NCBI RefSeq assembly: GCF_000498575.2
Contig: NZ_AWSQ01000001.1
Span: forward strand, 608,859 to 672,858
DNA length: 64,000 bases
Source: Pseudomonas taeanensis MS-3
Lineage (GTDB): Bacteria > Pseudomonadota > Gammaproteobacteria > Pseudomonadales > Pseudomonadaceae
Direction: 5' to 3'
This document shows, in pieces, positions 1 through 8,158 of this stretch. The notes beneath the pieces were generated by a model. That model saw nothing but the letters and a program-made list of their open reading frames with translations, searched no databases and was not told the origin of the DNA. The first letter of the stretch is position 1. Each line of letters opens with the position of its first letter. The position numbers were made by a program, and so were the translations under genes.

Positions 1-735
1 CATGACCGTGCGCATCACCAAACAATGGCCGGCCTCGTCGGTGAAACCGGTCTTGGTCAGCTGAATACTCCAATCGGTCTTATGCACCAGGCGATTGGTA
101 TTGCGAAAACCCAGGCTGTAATTGGGCTTGCGGAATGCCACGCTGCGCTCGCGGGTGGTGCTGAACTGCTCGATCAGCGGGTACTGCTGGCTGGCCTTGA
201 GCAGCAGCACCAGGTCGTTGGCACTGGAGACGTTGCGCTCCGACAACCCGGTCGGCTCGACGAAGTGGCTGCGGCTCATACCCAAGGCGCGGGCCTTGGC
301 GTTCATCGCTGCGACGAAGGCCGCGTGCCCACCCGGATAATGATGGGCCAGGCTGGCCGCCGCGCGGTTTTCCGAAGACATCAGCGCCAGCAGGAGCATG
401 TCGCGGCGGCTGATCTCGCTGCCCACCCGCACCCGCGAGAACACCCCGCGCATCTCTGCGGTGTCGCGGATAACGATCGGCAATTGTTGATCCAGCGGCA
501 GCTTGGCATCCAGGGCGACCATGGCGGTCATCAGCTTGGTCACCGAGGCGATTGGCACCACCACATCCGGATGGCTGGAATACAGCACCTGATTGGTTTT
601 CAGGTCGACCACCAAGGCACTGCCCGAAGCCAGCTCCTGATAGGCAGGGGCCTTTTCGGCGGCCTCAAGGTTCGACGCAACTACAGCCGCGCTGCACAGC
701 AGCAACAGACTTACTATCGAATGACGAATTTTCAC
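1..735 (-). CDS. pbpG: D-alanyl-D-alanine endopeptidase PbpG (PBP7-type), 3' end cut by window
   Basis: Low-molecular-mass penicillin-binding protein that cleaves D-Ala-meso-DAP cross-links in periplasmic peptidoglycan. Reading from a GTG at 735, the 245 visible residues show a short N-terminal hydrophobic segment (about residues 7-20, a Sec signal) and all three active-site motifs of the SxxK serine peptidases in order: SVTK (64-67, nucleophile Ser64), SEN (121-123) and KTG (228-230). The close spacing and the [12 protein letters not shown] context fit the PbpG/PBP7 (S11) family rather than the large PBP5 carboxypeptidases. An in-frame GTG at 747 is an alternative start; neither has a strong ribosome site. 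The C-terminus lies beyond base 1. No operon partner is visible; the next gene, a LysR regulator, is also leftward but about 130 bp away. Confidence 0.88.
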   Translation of the reverse strand, partial: MKIRHSIVSLLLLCSAAVVASNLEAAEKAPAYQELASGSALVVDLKTNQVLYSSHPDVVVPIASVTKLMTAMVALDAKLPLDQQLPIVIRDTAEMRGVFSRVRVGSEISRRDMLLLALMSSENRAAASLAHHYPGGHAAFVAAMNAKARALGMSRSHFVEPTGLSERNVSSANDLVLLLKASQQYPLIEQFSTTRERSVAFRKPNYSLGFRNTNRLVHKTDWSIQLTKTGFTDEAGHCLVMRTVM

Positions 736-868
736 GGGTTGCTTCACAAGAATAGGTGAGAGAAGGGCAGAACTGTGCGTTCTGACCGCCGTAGTATACG
801 AAAATCGGCTCGCGTTCTTGGAGTGTAGGGCGTCTACAGCGCTGTATTTGTCCGTTCGGCGGAAGGTT

Positions 869-1789
869 TCAGGCGGGTGCGCCTTCATCCCTCAGTTCGA
901 CCTGCAACCAGTCGACGAAACGCTGGGTCAGGCGCTGGCGACGTTTACGCTCGGGCAGGACCACGTAATAGCCCAGCTCTGAGCGTGCCTCCTGCGCACA
1001 GACGCGACACAAAAGATTCTGCGCGAGCAAGTTATCGACCAGATGACGCCAGCCAATCGCCACCCCTTGCCCGGCGATGGCGGCCTGAATCAACAGCGTG
1101 TAGTTATCGAAACGCAGCAAGCCCGAGCTAGGCGCCTCGGCGATATTCATGGCGCGGAACAGACCCTTCCAGTCGAACCAGCGGGTATGAACTTCGGGAC
1201 GCAGATGCAGCAAGGGCAGTTGCGCCAGTGCCGCTGGTTGCAGGGGCAATGACTGACCCTTGAGCAGTTGCGGGCTGCACACCGGAAATACCTCTTCGGC
1301 AAACAACAGGTGGGCCTCGCCGTGTTTGAAGCGGCCGTCACCGAAGGCGATGGCCACGTCGATCTCCGGGGGCATGCTGCTGAAGTCACGCTCGCTGGTG
1401 ATCAGGCTGACATCCACATCGGGGTGCGCCTGATGAAAGCGGTGCAGACGCGGCATCAGCCAATAAGCGGCAACGGCGAAATCGGTGGCCACCTGCAGCA
1501 CTTCTCGCTGCTGCCCGGCACTAACCGCGGCGAGGCCGGCATCGAGCACCTCGAGGCCTTCCTGCACGTAACGCAACAACAACTCACCGGCTTCGGTGAG
1601 GACAATGCCGCGATAGACCCGGTCGAACAGGCGAGTCGCCAACTGCTGTTCCAGGCGCTTGATCTGCTGACTGATCGCCGGCTGGCTGCTGCCCAGCTCG
1701 GCGGCTGCCGCGGTAAAGCTCAACTGGCGGGCGGCGGACTCGAACACCCGCAAAGCATCCAGAGAGATGCCCTCGATTGCCCTTAACAT
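869..1789 (-). CDS. LysR-type regulator of choline-sulfate use
   Basis: LysR-family transcription factor of 306 aa, the usual length. The N-terminal winged helix-turn-helix covers about residues 8-67 ([19 protein letters not shown] is the recognition region), followed by a type-2 periplasmic-binding-like effector domain. It is divergent from betC with 110 bp between them, and the sequence fits the subfamily found next to choline sulfatases, so control of betC and the following choline-binding gene by choline or choline sulfate is inferred. An inverted repeat ATAAG-N5-CTTAT (1788-1802) overlaps its own start codon and could be an autoregulatory site. There is no clear ribosome site before the ATG. 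The same gene pair is found in P. aeruginosa near PA0031/PA0032. Confidence 0.85.
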   Translation of the reverse strand: MLRAIEGISLDALRVFESAARQLSFTAAAAELGSSQPAISQQIKRLEQQLATRLFDRVYRGIVLTEAGELLLRYVQEGLEVLDAGLAAVSAGQQREVLQVATDFAVAAYWLMPRLHRFHQAHPDVDVSLITSERDFSSMPPEIDVAIAFGDGRFKHGEAHLLFAEEVFPVCSPQLLKGQSLPLQPAALAQLPLLHLRPEVHTRWFDWKGLFRAMNIAEAPSSGLLRFDNYTLLIQAAIAGQGVAIGWRHLVDNLLAQNLLCRVCAQEARSELGYYVVLPERKRRQRLTQRFVDWLQVELRDEGAPA

Positions 1790-1802
1790 AAGCTGTACTT
1801 AT
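1788..1802. promoter_or_regulatory. Candidate LysR operator (T-N11-A palindrome)
   Basis: ATAAG and CTTAT arms separated by five bases form a T-N11-A type palindrome typical of LysR binding sites. It covers the start codon of the LysR gene and lies about 98 bp upstream of betC. Function is inferred from position and symmetry only. Confidence 0.4.
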
Positions 1803-1847
1803 CCAAGCTATGTATTCCTGCCGGGTTTACCGTGATTTTGTTTTGGC

Positions 1848-1877
1848 TTGATGATAGCCACAGCACTTTCGCATAAT
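1848..1877 (+). promoter_or_regulatory. Candidate sigma-70 promoter of betC
   Basis: TTGATG (1848-1853) and CATAAT (1872-1877) are separated by 18 bases and end 22 bp before the betC ATG. This is a plausible -35/-10 pair in the divergent region; the transcription start has not been determined. Confidence 0.4.
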
Positions 1878-1899
1878 TCTTTTATATGGAATACCCGCC

Positions 1900-3408
1900 A
1901 TGAAGCGTCCCAATATTCTGTTCATCATGGCCGACCAGATGGCCGCGCCGCTCCTGCCCATCCATGACCCGGCCTCGCCGATCAAGATGCCCAACCTGGT
2001 GCGCCTGGCCGAGTCTGGCGTGGTATTCGATTCCGCTTACTGCAACAGCCCGCTCTGCGCGCCGTCGCGCTTCACTCTGGTCAGCGGCCAGCTGCCGAGC
2101 AAGATCGGCGCCTACGACAACGCCGCCGACTTCCCCGGCGACGTGCCGACCTATGCCCACTACCTGCGCAACCTCGGTTACCACACGGCGCTGTCCGGCA
2201 AGATGCATTTCTGCGGCCCGGACCAGCTGCATGGCTACGAGGAGCGCCTGACCAGCGACATCTACCCGGCCGACTACGGCTGGGCGGTGAACTGGGACGC
2301 GCCCGAAGAGCGTCTGAGCTGGTACCACAACATGTCCTCGGTATTGCAGGCCGGTCCCACCGTGCGCACCAACCAGCTGGATTTCGATGAGGAGGTGGTG
2401 TTCAAGGCCCAACAGTACCTCTACAACCATGTCCGCGAGAACGCCGAGCAGCCGTTCTGCCTGACCGTGTCGATGACTCACCCGCACGACCCCTACTGCA
2501 TTCCGGAAGAGTTCTGGAGCCTGTACCGCGACGAGGACATTCCGCTGCCAGGGGTCAACATCGACCAGCAGGACCTCGACCCGCACTCGCAGCGCATCCT
2601 CAAGGTCATCGACCTGTGGGGTAAGGATCTGCCCAAGGAAAAAATCAGGGACGCGCGGCGCGCCTATTTCGGTGCCTGCAGCTACATCGACTCGAATATC
2701 GGCAAGCTGCTGAAGACCTTGGGTGACTGTGGCCTGGCCGAGGACACCATCATCATCTTCTCCGGCGACCACGGTGACATGCTTGGCGAACGCGGCCTCT
2801 GGTACAAGATGCACTGGTTCGAGATGGCCGCACGTGTGCCCTTCGTGGTCCATGCGCCGAGTAAGTTCGCCGCACATCGGGTCAGTCAGTCGATGTCCAC
2901 TGCCGATCTGCTGCCGACCCTGGTGGAGTTGGCCGGCGGTGCCGTAGACCCGAGCTTGCCGCTCGATGGCCGTTCCCTGCTGCCGCACCTGCAAGGCAAC
3001 GGTGGGCACGATGAAGTGCTCGGGGAGTACATGGGTGAAGGCACCAACAGCCCGCTGATGATGATCCGCCGCGGTGACTGGAAGTTCATCTACTCCGAAG
3101 TCGACCCGTTGCTGTTGTTCAACGTGGCCAATGACCCGAAAGAGCTGGAGAACCTGGCTCAGTCGCCCGATCACCAGGGTCTGCTCACCGAGTTCCTCGA
3201 GGACGCGCGCCAGCGCTGGGACATCCCGGCGATCCATCAGGCCACCCTCGCCAGCCAGCGCCGTCGACGCTTCGTCGCCGAGTCACTGACCAAGGGCAAG
3301 CTGAAGAGCTGGGATCATCAACCCATGGTCGATGCCAGCCAGCAGTACATGCGCAACCACATCGACCTGGATGATCTGGAGCGCCGTGCACGCTTCCCGC
3401 AGCCCTGA
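1900..3408 (+). CDS. betC: Choline-sulfatase
   Basis: Hydrolyses choline-O-sulfate to choline and sulfate, supplying both sulfur and a precursor of glycine betaine; cytoplasmic, as no signal peptide is present. The 502 aa match the family length. The sulfatase signature C-A-P-S-R is at residues 53-57, where Cys53 would be converted to formylglycine. Metal-binding residues are in MADQ near residues 10-13 and in the FSGDHGDMLGE stretch near 286-296. The C-terminal extension fits the choline sulfatase subgroup. The start ATG has a GGAAT site upstream. It is followed after 65 bp by a choline-binding protein gene and lies divergent from its presumed LysR regulator. The sulfate released could relate to the SulP transporter further downstream, but that link is only positional. 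Confidence 0.95.
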   Translation: MKRPNILFIMADQMAAPLLPIHDPASPIKMPNLVRLAESGVVFDSAYCNSPLCAPSRFTLVSGQLPSKIGAYDNAADFPGDVPTYAHYLRNLGYHTALSGKMHFCGPDQLHGYEERLTSDIYPADYGWAVNWDAPEERLSWYHNMSSVLQAGPTVRTNQLDFDEEVVFKAQQYLYNHVRENAEQPFCLTVSMTHPHDPYCIPEEFWSLYRDEDIPLPGVNIDQQDLDPHSQRILKVIDLWGKDLPKEKIRDARRAYFGACSYIDSNIGKLLKTLGDCGLAEDTIIIFSGDHGDMLGERGLWYKMHWFEMAARVPFVVHAPSKFAAHRVSQSMSTADLLPTLVELAGGAVDPSLPLDGRSLLPHLQGNGGHDEVLGEYMGEGTNSPLMMIRRGDWKFIYSEVDPLLLFNVANDPKELENLAQSPDHQGLLTEFLEDARQRWDIPAIHQATLASQRRRRFVAESLTKGKLKSWDHQPMVDASQQYMRNHIDLDDLERRARFPQP

Positions 3409-3473
3409 TTCTGAGCCATTCCTATTAGGCGCGTGCCCTGCCCGCGCCGAACCAAACTCCGAGGAAAGTCGCC

Positions 3474-4400
3474 ATGAAAACAATTAAAAACGCCTGCGTC
3501 GCCAGCTTGCTGCTTGGCACAGTCGCGCTCACCGCCCAGGCCGAAGACGCCAGCTGCGCCAAGGTCAGGCTGGGTGATCCAGGCTGGAGCGACATCGCCG
3601 TGACCAACGGCATTGCCCAGTTCCTCCTTGACGGTCTGGGCTACAAGACCGAGACACAGATCCTCGCCGTACCGATCATCTATGCCGGACTGCAGAAGGG
3701 TCAGGTCGATGCCTTTCTCGGCAACTGGATGCCGGCCCAGCAGGACAACTACGACAAGTTCGTCGCCAGCGGCATCGTCGACAAACTGGCACAAAACCTC
3801 AGCGGCACCGAATACACCCTGGCCGTGCCCACCTACGCCTATGAGGCCGGGGTGAAAACCTTCGCCGACCTGGACAAGTTCGCCGACCAGTTCGACAGAA
3901 AACTCTACGGCATCGCCGCCGGCTCACCGGCCAACGAATCGATCAGGAAGATGATCGCAGCCGACGAGTTCGGCCTCGGTGACTGGAAGCTGGTCGAGTC
4001 CAGCGAGCAGGCCATGCTGGTCCAGGTCGGGCGCGCGGTGAAACGGGACAAGTACGTGGTCTTCCTCGGCTGGACCCCGCACCCGATGAACGTGCAGCAC
4101 GACATGAAATACCTCAAGGGCGGCGAGCAGCACTTCGGCGACAGCGGCCACGTCAACAGCCTGGCGCGCAAGGGCTACGCCAGCCAGTGCCCGAACGCCG
4201 GCAAGCTGCTGAGCAACCTGAGCTTCACCCAGGAGATGGAGAACGCCATCATGAACCAGGTGCTGAGCAAGCAGGCCAATAACCAACAAGCCATCAAGAA
4301 CTGGCTGAAAGCCAACCCGACGGTTATCGACGGCTGGCTGCAAGGGGTCACCACCCGCGATGGCGGCGATGCACTGGCAGCGGTCAAAGCGCGTCTTTGA
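3474..4400 (+). CDS. choX: Choline ABC transporter substrate-binding protein (ChoX-like)
   Basis: Periplasmic substrate-binding protein of the OpuAC/ProX fold. The 308 aa begin with a Sec signal peptide (about residues 1-23, ending ALTAQA). The mature part carries the family pattern WSDIAVTNGIAQFLLDGLG and the aromatic-rich stretches FLGNWMP and FLGWTPHPMN, which supply the aromatic box that cages quaternary ammonium groups. Its place directly after betC supports choline, or choline derived from choline sulfate, as ligand. No permease or ATPase gene lies nearby, so it must work with a transporter encoded elsewhere. A ribosome site GAGGAAAG sits before the ATG. Acetylcholine or betaine binding cannot be excluded. 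Confidence 0.85.
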   Translation: MKTIKNACVASLLLGTVALTAQAEDASCAKVRLGDPGWSDIAVTNGIAQFLLDGLGYKTETQILAVPIIYAGLQKGQVDAFLGNWMPAQQDNYDKFVASGIVDKLAQNLSGTEYTLAVPTYAYEAGVKTFADLDKFADQFDRKLYGIAAGSPANESIRKMIAADEFGLGDWKLVESSEQAMLVQVGRAVKRDKYVVFLGWTPHPMNVQHDMKYLKGGEQHFGDSGHVNSLARKGYASQCPNAGKLLSNLSFTQEMENAIMNQVLSKQANNQQAIKNWLKANPTVIDGWLQGVTTRDGGDALAAVKARL

Positions 4401-4459
4401 ATAATCCAGGTGGATTGGCGTAGGCTGGGCTCCAGCCCCGCCTGAAACAGCCGTACAAA

Positions 4460-4613
4460 CAGGCCGTTGAAAAATGTAGCGAGCGATGGCTAGGCAAGGC
4501 GAAATCAGCCAAAAAAGCGCAGTGTACGAGTAGTACATGAGCATTTTGAGACGCCGCGTCCCGGGCTGATTTCAACGCTGCATAGCCGAGCGCAGTAGTT
4601 TTTCAACGGCCTG
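4460..4613 (+). repeat. Palindrome-ended intergenic repeat, copy A
   Basis: 154-bp element with perfect terminal inverted repeats CAGGCCGTTGAAAAA / TTTTTCAACGGCCTG. It contains the internal landmarks TGTACGAGTAGTACA and ATAGCCGAGCGCAG. It is nearly identical over most of its length to copy C (54008-54159, opposite orientation) and clearly related to copy B (15970-16095). No reading frame is present; it lies between choX and the SulP gene. Confidence 0.85.
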
Positions 4614-4667
4614 CTCAACTCGCGTGGGCAGACTCCCGTAAGCCCACGCCAGGACCGAGCGACACCC

Positions 4668-6236
4668 ATGCCGCTACCCAGCCGCCAGACCTTGCTGCCC
4701 TTTCTCAGATGGTTGCCCAACACCACTCGGCGCAGCCTCGGCAATGACCTGCTGGTCGGCCTGACCGGCGCGATTCTGGCCTTGCCACAGTCCATCGCTT
4801 ACGCGCTGATCGCCGGACTGCCACCCGAGTACGGCCTGTACGCCGCCATACTGCCGGTGATCATCGCCTGCCTGTGGGGCTCGTCTTGGCACCTGATCTG
4901 CGGCCCCACCGCGGCCATCTCCATCGTCCTGTTCACCAGCGTCAGTCCACTGGCCACGCCCGGCAGCGCCGACTTCGTGGCCTTGGTGCTGCTGCTGACC
5001 TTTCTCGCCGGCGTGTTCCAGTGGCTGCTCGGGTTGTTGCGCTTCGGCGCTCTGGTGAATTTCGTCTCGCACTCGGTGGTGCTCGGTTTCACCCTCGGCG
5101 CTGCCGTGGTGATCGCCCTCGGTCAGTTACCCAACCTGCTCGGCATCCAGATTCCCAGCCAGCCCACGGCGCTGGATACGCTGCTGAACATTGGCCAGCA
5201 CCTGGGCGAGAGTGATTGGCGTGCCCTGCTGCTGACCCTCTTCACCCTCGGCCTGAGCCTGCTGATCCGCCGCCTCTGGCCACGTGCGCCGGCCTTGCTG
5301 CTGGGCATCAGCGCCGGCAGCCTGCTGGTGTTCCTGCTACCCGAACAGGCCGCAGGGATTGCCTTGGTCAGCGCCTTCGAAGGTCAACTGCCGCCCTTCA
5401 GCCCGCTGACCTTCAAACTGTCGAACATCCTCCAGCTGCTGCCGGCAGCCGTGGCCTGCGGCATGCTCGGGCTGGTCATCAGCCTGTCGATCGCCCGCGC
5501 CCTGGCCAGTAAATCGCAACAGTTTCTCGATGCCAATCAGGAGGTTCGCGCCCAGGGCCTGTCGAATATGTTCGGTCCGTGGTTTTCCGGTTCGCTGTCG
5601 GCCGGCTCCTTCACCCGCTCGGCGCTGAACCTGCAGGCCGGCGCCCGCTCGCCGCTGGCCGGGGTCTGTTCGGCGCTGCTGGTGGCGTTGTTCGCGGTGT
5701 TCGGCGCACGCCTGATCGCGCACATCCCACTGCCCTGCATGGCCGCGAGCATCCTGCTGATCTGCTGGGGACTGATCGATATCGCCGGGGTCAAGGCGTT
5801 GTATCGGGTCAGTCGCTCGGAGTTTCTGGTAATGCTGCTGACCCTGCTGGCCACCCTGCTGCTGGAGCTGCAGACGGCGATCTATGCCGGGGTATTGGCC
5901 TCGCTGTTCTTCTACCTCAAGCGCACCTCGCAACCGCGGGTGAAGGTCTGGCAGGAAGGCGAGGAAGAGCTCTTGCGGGTCGAGGGTTCGATCTTCTTCG
6001 GCGCCTGCCAGTACCTGCAACAGCTGCTGCAACGCAGCCACGGCGAGCGGGTGGTGATCGACGCCCACCACGTCAACTTCATCGACTACGCCGGGGTGGA
6101 AATGCTCCATCAGGAAGCGCGTCGCCTGCTGGCGCAGAATCGCAGCCTGATCCTGCGCCGCGCCCGGCCGCAGGTGATCGAGGAGATTCATAAACTGGAA
6201 GGCGCCGAGCACTGCCCGGTGCAGTTCGAGGACTGA
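4668..6236 (+). CDS. SulP-family anion transporter with STAS domain
   Basis: Inner-membrane SLC26/SulP transporter of 522 aa. The N-terminal SulP signature is visible (GAILALPQSIAYALIAGLPPEYGLYAAILP within residues about 35-65), followed by some ten to twelve hydrophobic segments to about residue 425. A cytoplasmic STAS domain occupies about residues 430-522 (VVIDAHHVNFIDYAGVEML). Sulfate is the usual guess for this position in Pseudomonas, next to a choline sulfatase, but SulP members also carry bicarbonate or other anions and nothing here fixes the substrate. It follows repeat copy A and is convergent with the plcB operon. Confidence 0.88.
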   Translation: MPLPSRQTLLPFLRWLPNTTRRSLGNDLLVGLTGAILALPQSIAYALIAGLPPEYGLYAAILPVIIACLWGSSWHLICGPTAAISIVLFTSVSPLATPGSADFVALVLLLTFLAGVFQWLLGLLRFGALVNFVSHSVVLGFTLGAAVVIALGQLPNLLGIQIPSQPTALDTLLNIGQHLGESDWRALLLTLFTLGLSLLIRRLWPRAPALLLGISAGSLLVFLLPEQAAGIALVSAFEGQLPPFSPLTFKLSNILQLLPAAVACGMLGLVISLSIARALASKSQQFLDANQEVRAQGLSNMFGPWFSGSLSAGSFTRSALNLQAGARSPLAGVCSALLVALFAVFGARLIAHIPLPCMAASILLICWGLIDIAGVKALYRVSRSEFLVMLLTLLATLLLELQTAIYAGVLASLFFYLKRTSQPRVKVWQEGEEELLRVEGSIFFGACQYLQQLLQRSHGERVVIDAHHVNFIDYAGVEMLHQEARRLLAQNRSLILRRARPQVIEEIHKLEGAEHCPVQFED

Positions 6237-6272
6237 ACCGAGTCAATGAGACTATCGCGTTGACTCCGCGCC

Positions 6273-6878
6273 TCAGCGACTGGCAGAGGGCGGCGCAACG
6301 CCGCTGTCGCCGCCCGGCAGCAGCTCCGGGGACTCGCGTTGCAGGCGGCTGTGCAACTGCTGCAACTGCTCCAGCGCCGCCCGCGCCTCGTCGATCTCCA
6401 CGGCGCTGCGCTCGCCACTTTGCGCGGCCTGCTCGATGCGCTCGCGGATAGAGGGGATCTGCTGCACGCCACTGGCCCAGACCTGCACCAAGGCGCGCGC
6501 CTGCTTATCGGCAAAGGCGGCGTACTGCTGCGGATCGGCCAGTTGCGCCTCGCTGGCCTGTGTCCGCGTTTGCAACTGGCCCAGCGCAGGCTGGCGCGGA
6601 TCGCCTTGCTCGGCCATCAACTGGATCAGCATCTGCGCTTCCGCGACCGAGTAGGCCGCGGGCACTTCCAGCGCGTCTTCTGGCTTCAGCGGCGCAGGCA
6701 CCGGCCTATTCGCCACCGGCGTTTTCACGACCAAGTGCGGTGCGAGCAATAACTGCGGGGGCGCTGGCTGGCTTGCGCCGGCCGTGACTGGCGGCGCCGA
6801 TACGGCCGGCAGCAGCCAGACACTCGCCCCCACCGCCAGACCAGTGCTGGCCAGCGCCAGGCTCAGCCAGCCCTTCAC
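6273..6878 (-). CDS. Membrane-anchored periplasmic protein, last gene of the plcB operon
   Basis: No recognised function. The 201 aa start with an N-terminal hydrophobic segment (about 5-28) acting as signal or anchor, then a Pro/Ala-rich linker (about 29-70) and an alpha-helical, Gln/Ala/Glu-rich body with probable coiled-coil character (SEAQLADPQQYAAFADKQAR and later). Its ATG overlaps the stop of the prolyl isomerase gene by four bases (ATGA), so the two are translationally coupled. The plan of anchor, Pro/Ala linker and helical body resembles lipase foldases in outline, and with the phospholipase and isomerase upstream a role in maturation of PlcB is a reasonable hypothesis; I see no convincing sequence identity to foldases. 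It corresponds by position to PA0028 of P. aeruginosa. Confidence 0.7.
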   Translation of the reverse strand: MKGWLSLALASTGLAVGASVWLLPAVSAPPVTAGASQPAPPQLLLAPHLVVKTPVANRPVPAPLKPEDALEVPAAYSVAEAQMLIQLMAEQGDPRQPALGQLQTRTQASEAQLADPQQYAAFADKQARALVQVWASGVQQIPSIRERIEQAAQSGERSAVEIDEARAALEQLQQLHSRLQRESPELLPGGDSGVAPPSASR

Positions 6879-8158
6879 AGACCCTCCACCCTGGCGGCGG
6901 CGGTCAAGGCTTGCAGGCGCGCCTGGAACTGCGCCGCCAGCTGCTCCTTGGCCACCGCCTGATTGACCTCGTAGCGCACGCTGGGGTCGCTAAGCGGCAG
7001 CTGGCGATCTTCACGGGTACGCACCTGGACGATCTCGAACCCACCCTCGATCAACATCGGCTGCGAGAACGTGTCGGCCTTCTGAATCAGTGCGGTCTTG
7101 CGCAAGAAATCCAGATGCGGGTCGTCATACCGAATCAGCCCCAGGTCGCCGGGCCGCGCGCGTTGCTTGTCCTCGGCGATCGAATACCGGCGCACCGCCT
7201 GCTCGAAGTCCAGGCCCTGCTGCAACTCGGCGTACACCCGGTCGGCGCTGGCCTGATCGGGCAGACGGATATGCGCGGCCTGGACCTGGGCGACGTTGCG
7301 GTACTGGGCCAGGTTGCGCCGGTAATAGGCCTCGGCGTCGGCGTCGCTGACGCTGCGCGCCAGCTGCTTGAGGCCAGCCGTTTCATGGTGAAAGTCGCTG
7401 AGCAAACCAATCTGCTGCAGGTACTTGTGCCGCACCAGCTTATCGCGCACCAGCCTGCGCACGCCTTGCAGCTGTGCTTGGCTGTAGCCTTGCCGAGCGA
7501 GCTGATACCAGAGGTAATCGCGCATTGCGTAGTCGTGCACCAGTTGCGCCATCAGCCTCAGGTTGCCCTGCTGCAGTTCGACCTGGCCCTGCACGCTGAC
7601 GCCCCGGTACAGTTCGAGCAGGTTCAGGCGTTGGGTCGGCTGGTCGGGAAACTGCCAGCTGATCAGTTCGACCCGCATCGCCTCGGCCTGCTGCGCCTCG
7701 CTCAGCAACAGACTATTGAGCACCACGCCTTGCGACTTGGGCGCCAGAGTCTCGCGCAGGCGTTGGCTGCTGAGCGCCTTGGGCTGTATGAGAAAGGGTG
7801 CGAGATCGTGCTGCAGTTGCTGGCCATACACCTGCTCGATCAGGTTGGCCGCCTCGACTTCGACCAAGGCCTCCAGGTCCTGACGGGTGGCCAGTTCCAG
7901 CTCGGCTTCGACGGCCCGCGCCAGCACATGGTTTTCCACCAGGCCCAGACGCAGCGTGTGCGCATCGCTATCGGGCTTGACCCGGCTCAGCGCCTGCTCC
8001 AGCAACTGGATGCTTTTAGCGGGCAGTACCTCGCCATCGATGCGCAGGTCCTGGCTGGCACTGGCGGGCAGACCGAAGCCGCTCAGCCCGAGCAGCAAAG
8101 CCCCGGTGCAACCCGCCCGCCAGAACGGGTTGCGTGACTTACAGGCCACCTTGTCCAT
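6875..8158 (-). CDS. Periplasmic PpiC-type (parvulin) peptidyl-prolyl isomerase
   Basis: Parvulin-family prolyl isomerase assisting folding of exported proteins. From the ATG at 8158 the protein is 427 aa with a Sec signal (about residues 10-33, ending PASA), a long helical SurA/PrsA-like chaperone region, and a PpiC rotamase domain around residues 275-380 (VQAAHIRLPDQASADRVYAEL, then GLDFEQAVRRYS and GGFEIVQVRTREDR). The chosen start overlaps plcB by 20 bp; an in-frame ATG at 8188 lies deeper inside plcB and would add ten residues before the signal. The arrangement plcB > ppiC-like > anchored helical protein points to dedicated folding helpers for the secreted phospholipase. Confidence 0.85.
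   Translation of the reverse strand: MDKVACKSRNPFWRAGCTGALLLGLSGFGLPASASQDLRIDGEVLPAKSIQLLEQALSRVKPDSDAHTLRLGLVENHVLARAVEAELELATRQDLEALVEVEAANLIEQVYGQQLQHDLAPFLIQPKALSSQRLRETLAPKSQGVVLNSLLLSEAQQAEAMRVELISWQFPDQPTQRLNLLELYRGVSVQGQVELQQGNLRLMAQLVHDYAMRDYLWYQLARQGYSQAQLQGVRRLVRDKLVRHKYLQQIGLLSDFHHETAGLKQLARSVSDADAEAYYRRNLAQYRNVAQVQAAHIRLPDQASADRVYAELQQGLDFEQAVRRYSIAEDKQRARPGDLGLIRYDDPHLDFLRKTALIQKADTFSQPMLIEGGFEIVQVRTREDRQLPLSDPSVRYEVNQAVAKEQLAAQFQARLQALTAAARVEGL

Noticed and set aside
1882-3237. Long open frame of 451 codons antisense to betC
   Set aside because: It mirrors a well-identified sulfatase gene in GC-rich DNA; the translation is His/Arg/Val-rich, has no family features and no ribosome site.
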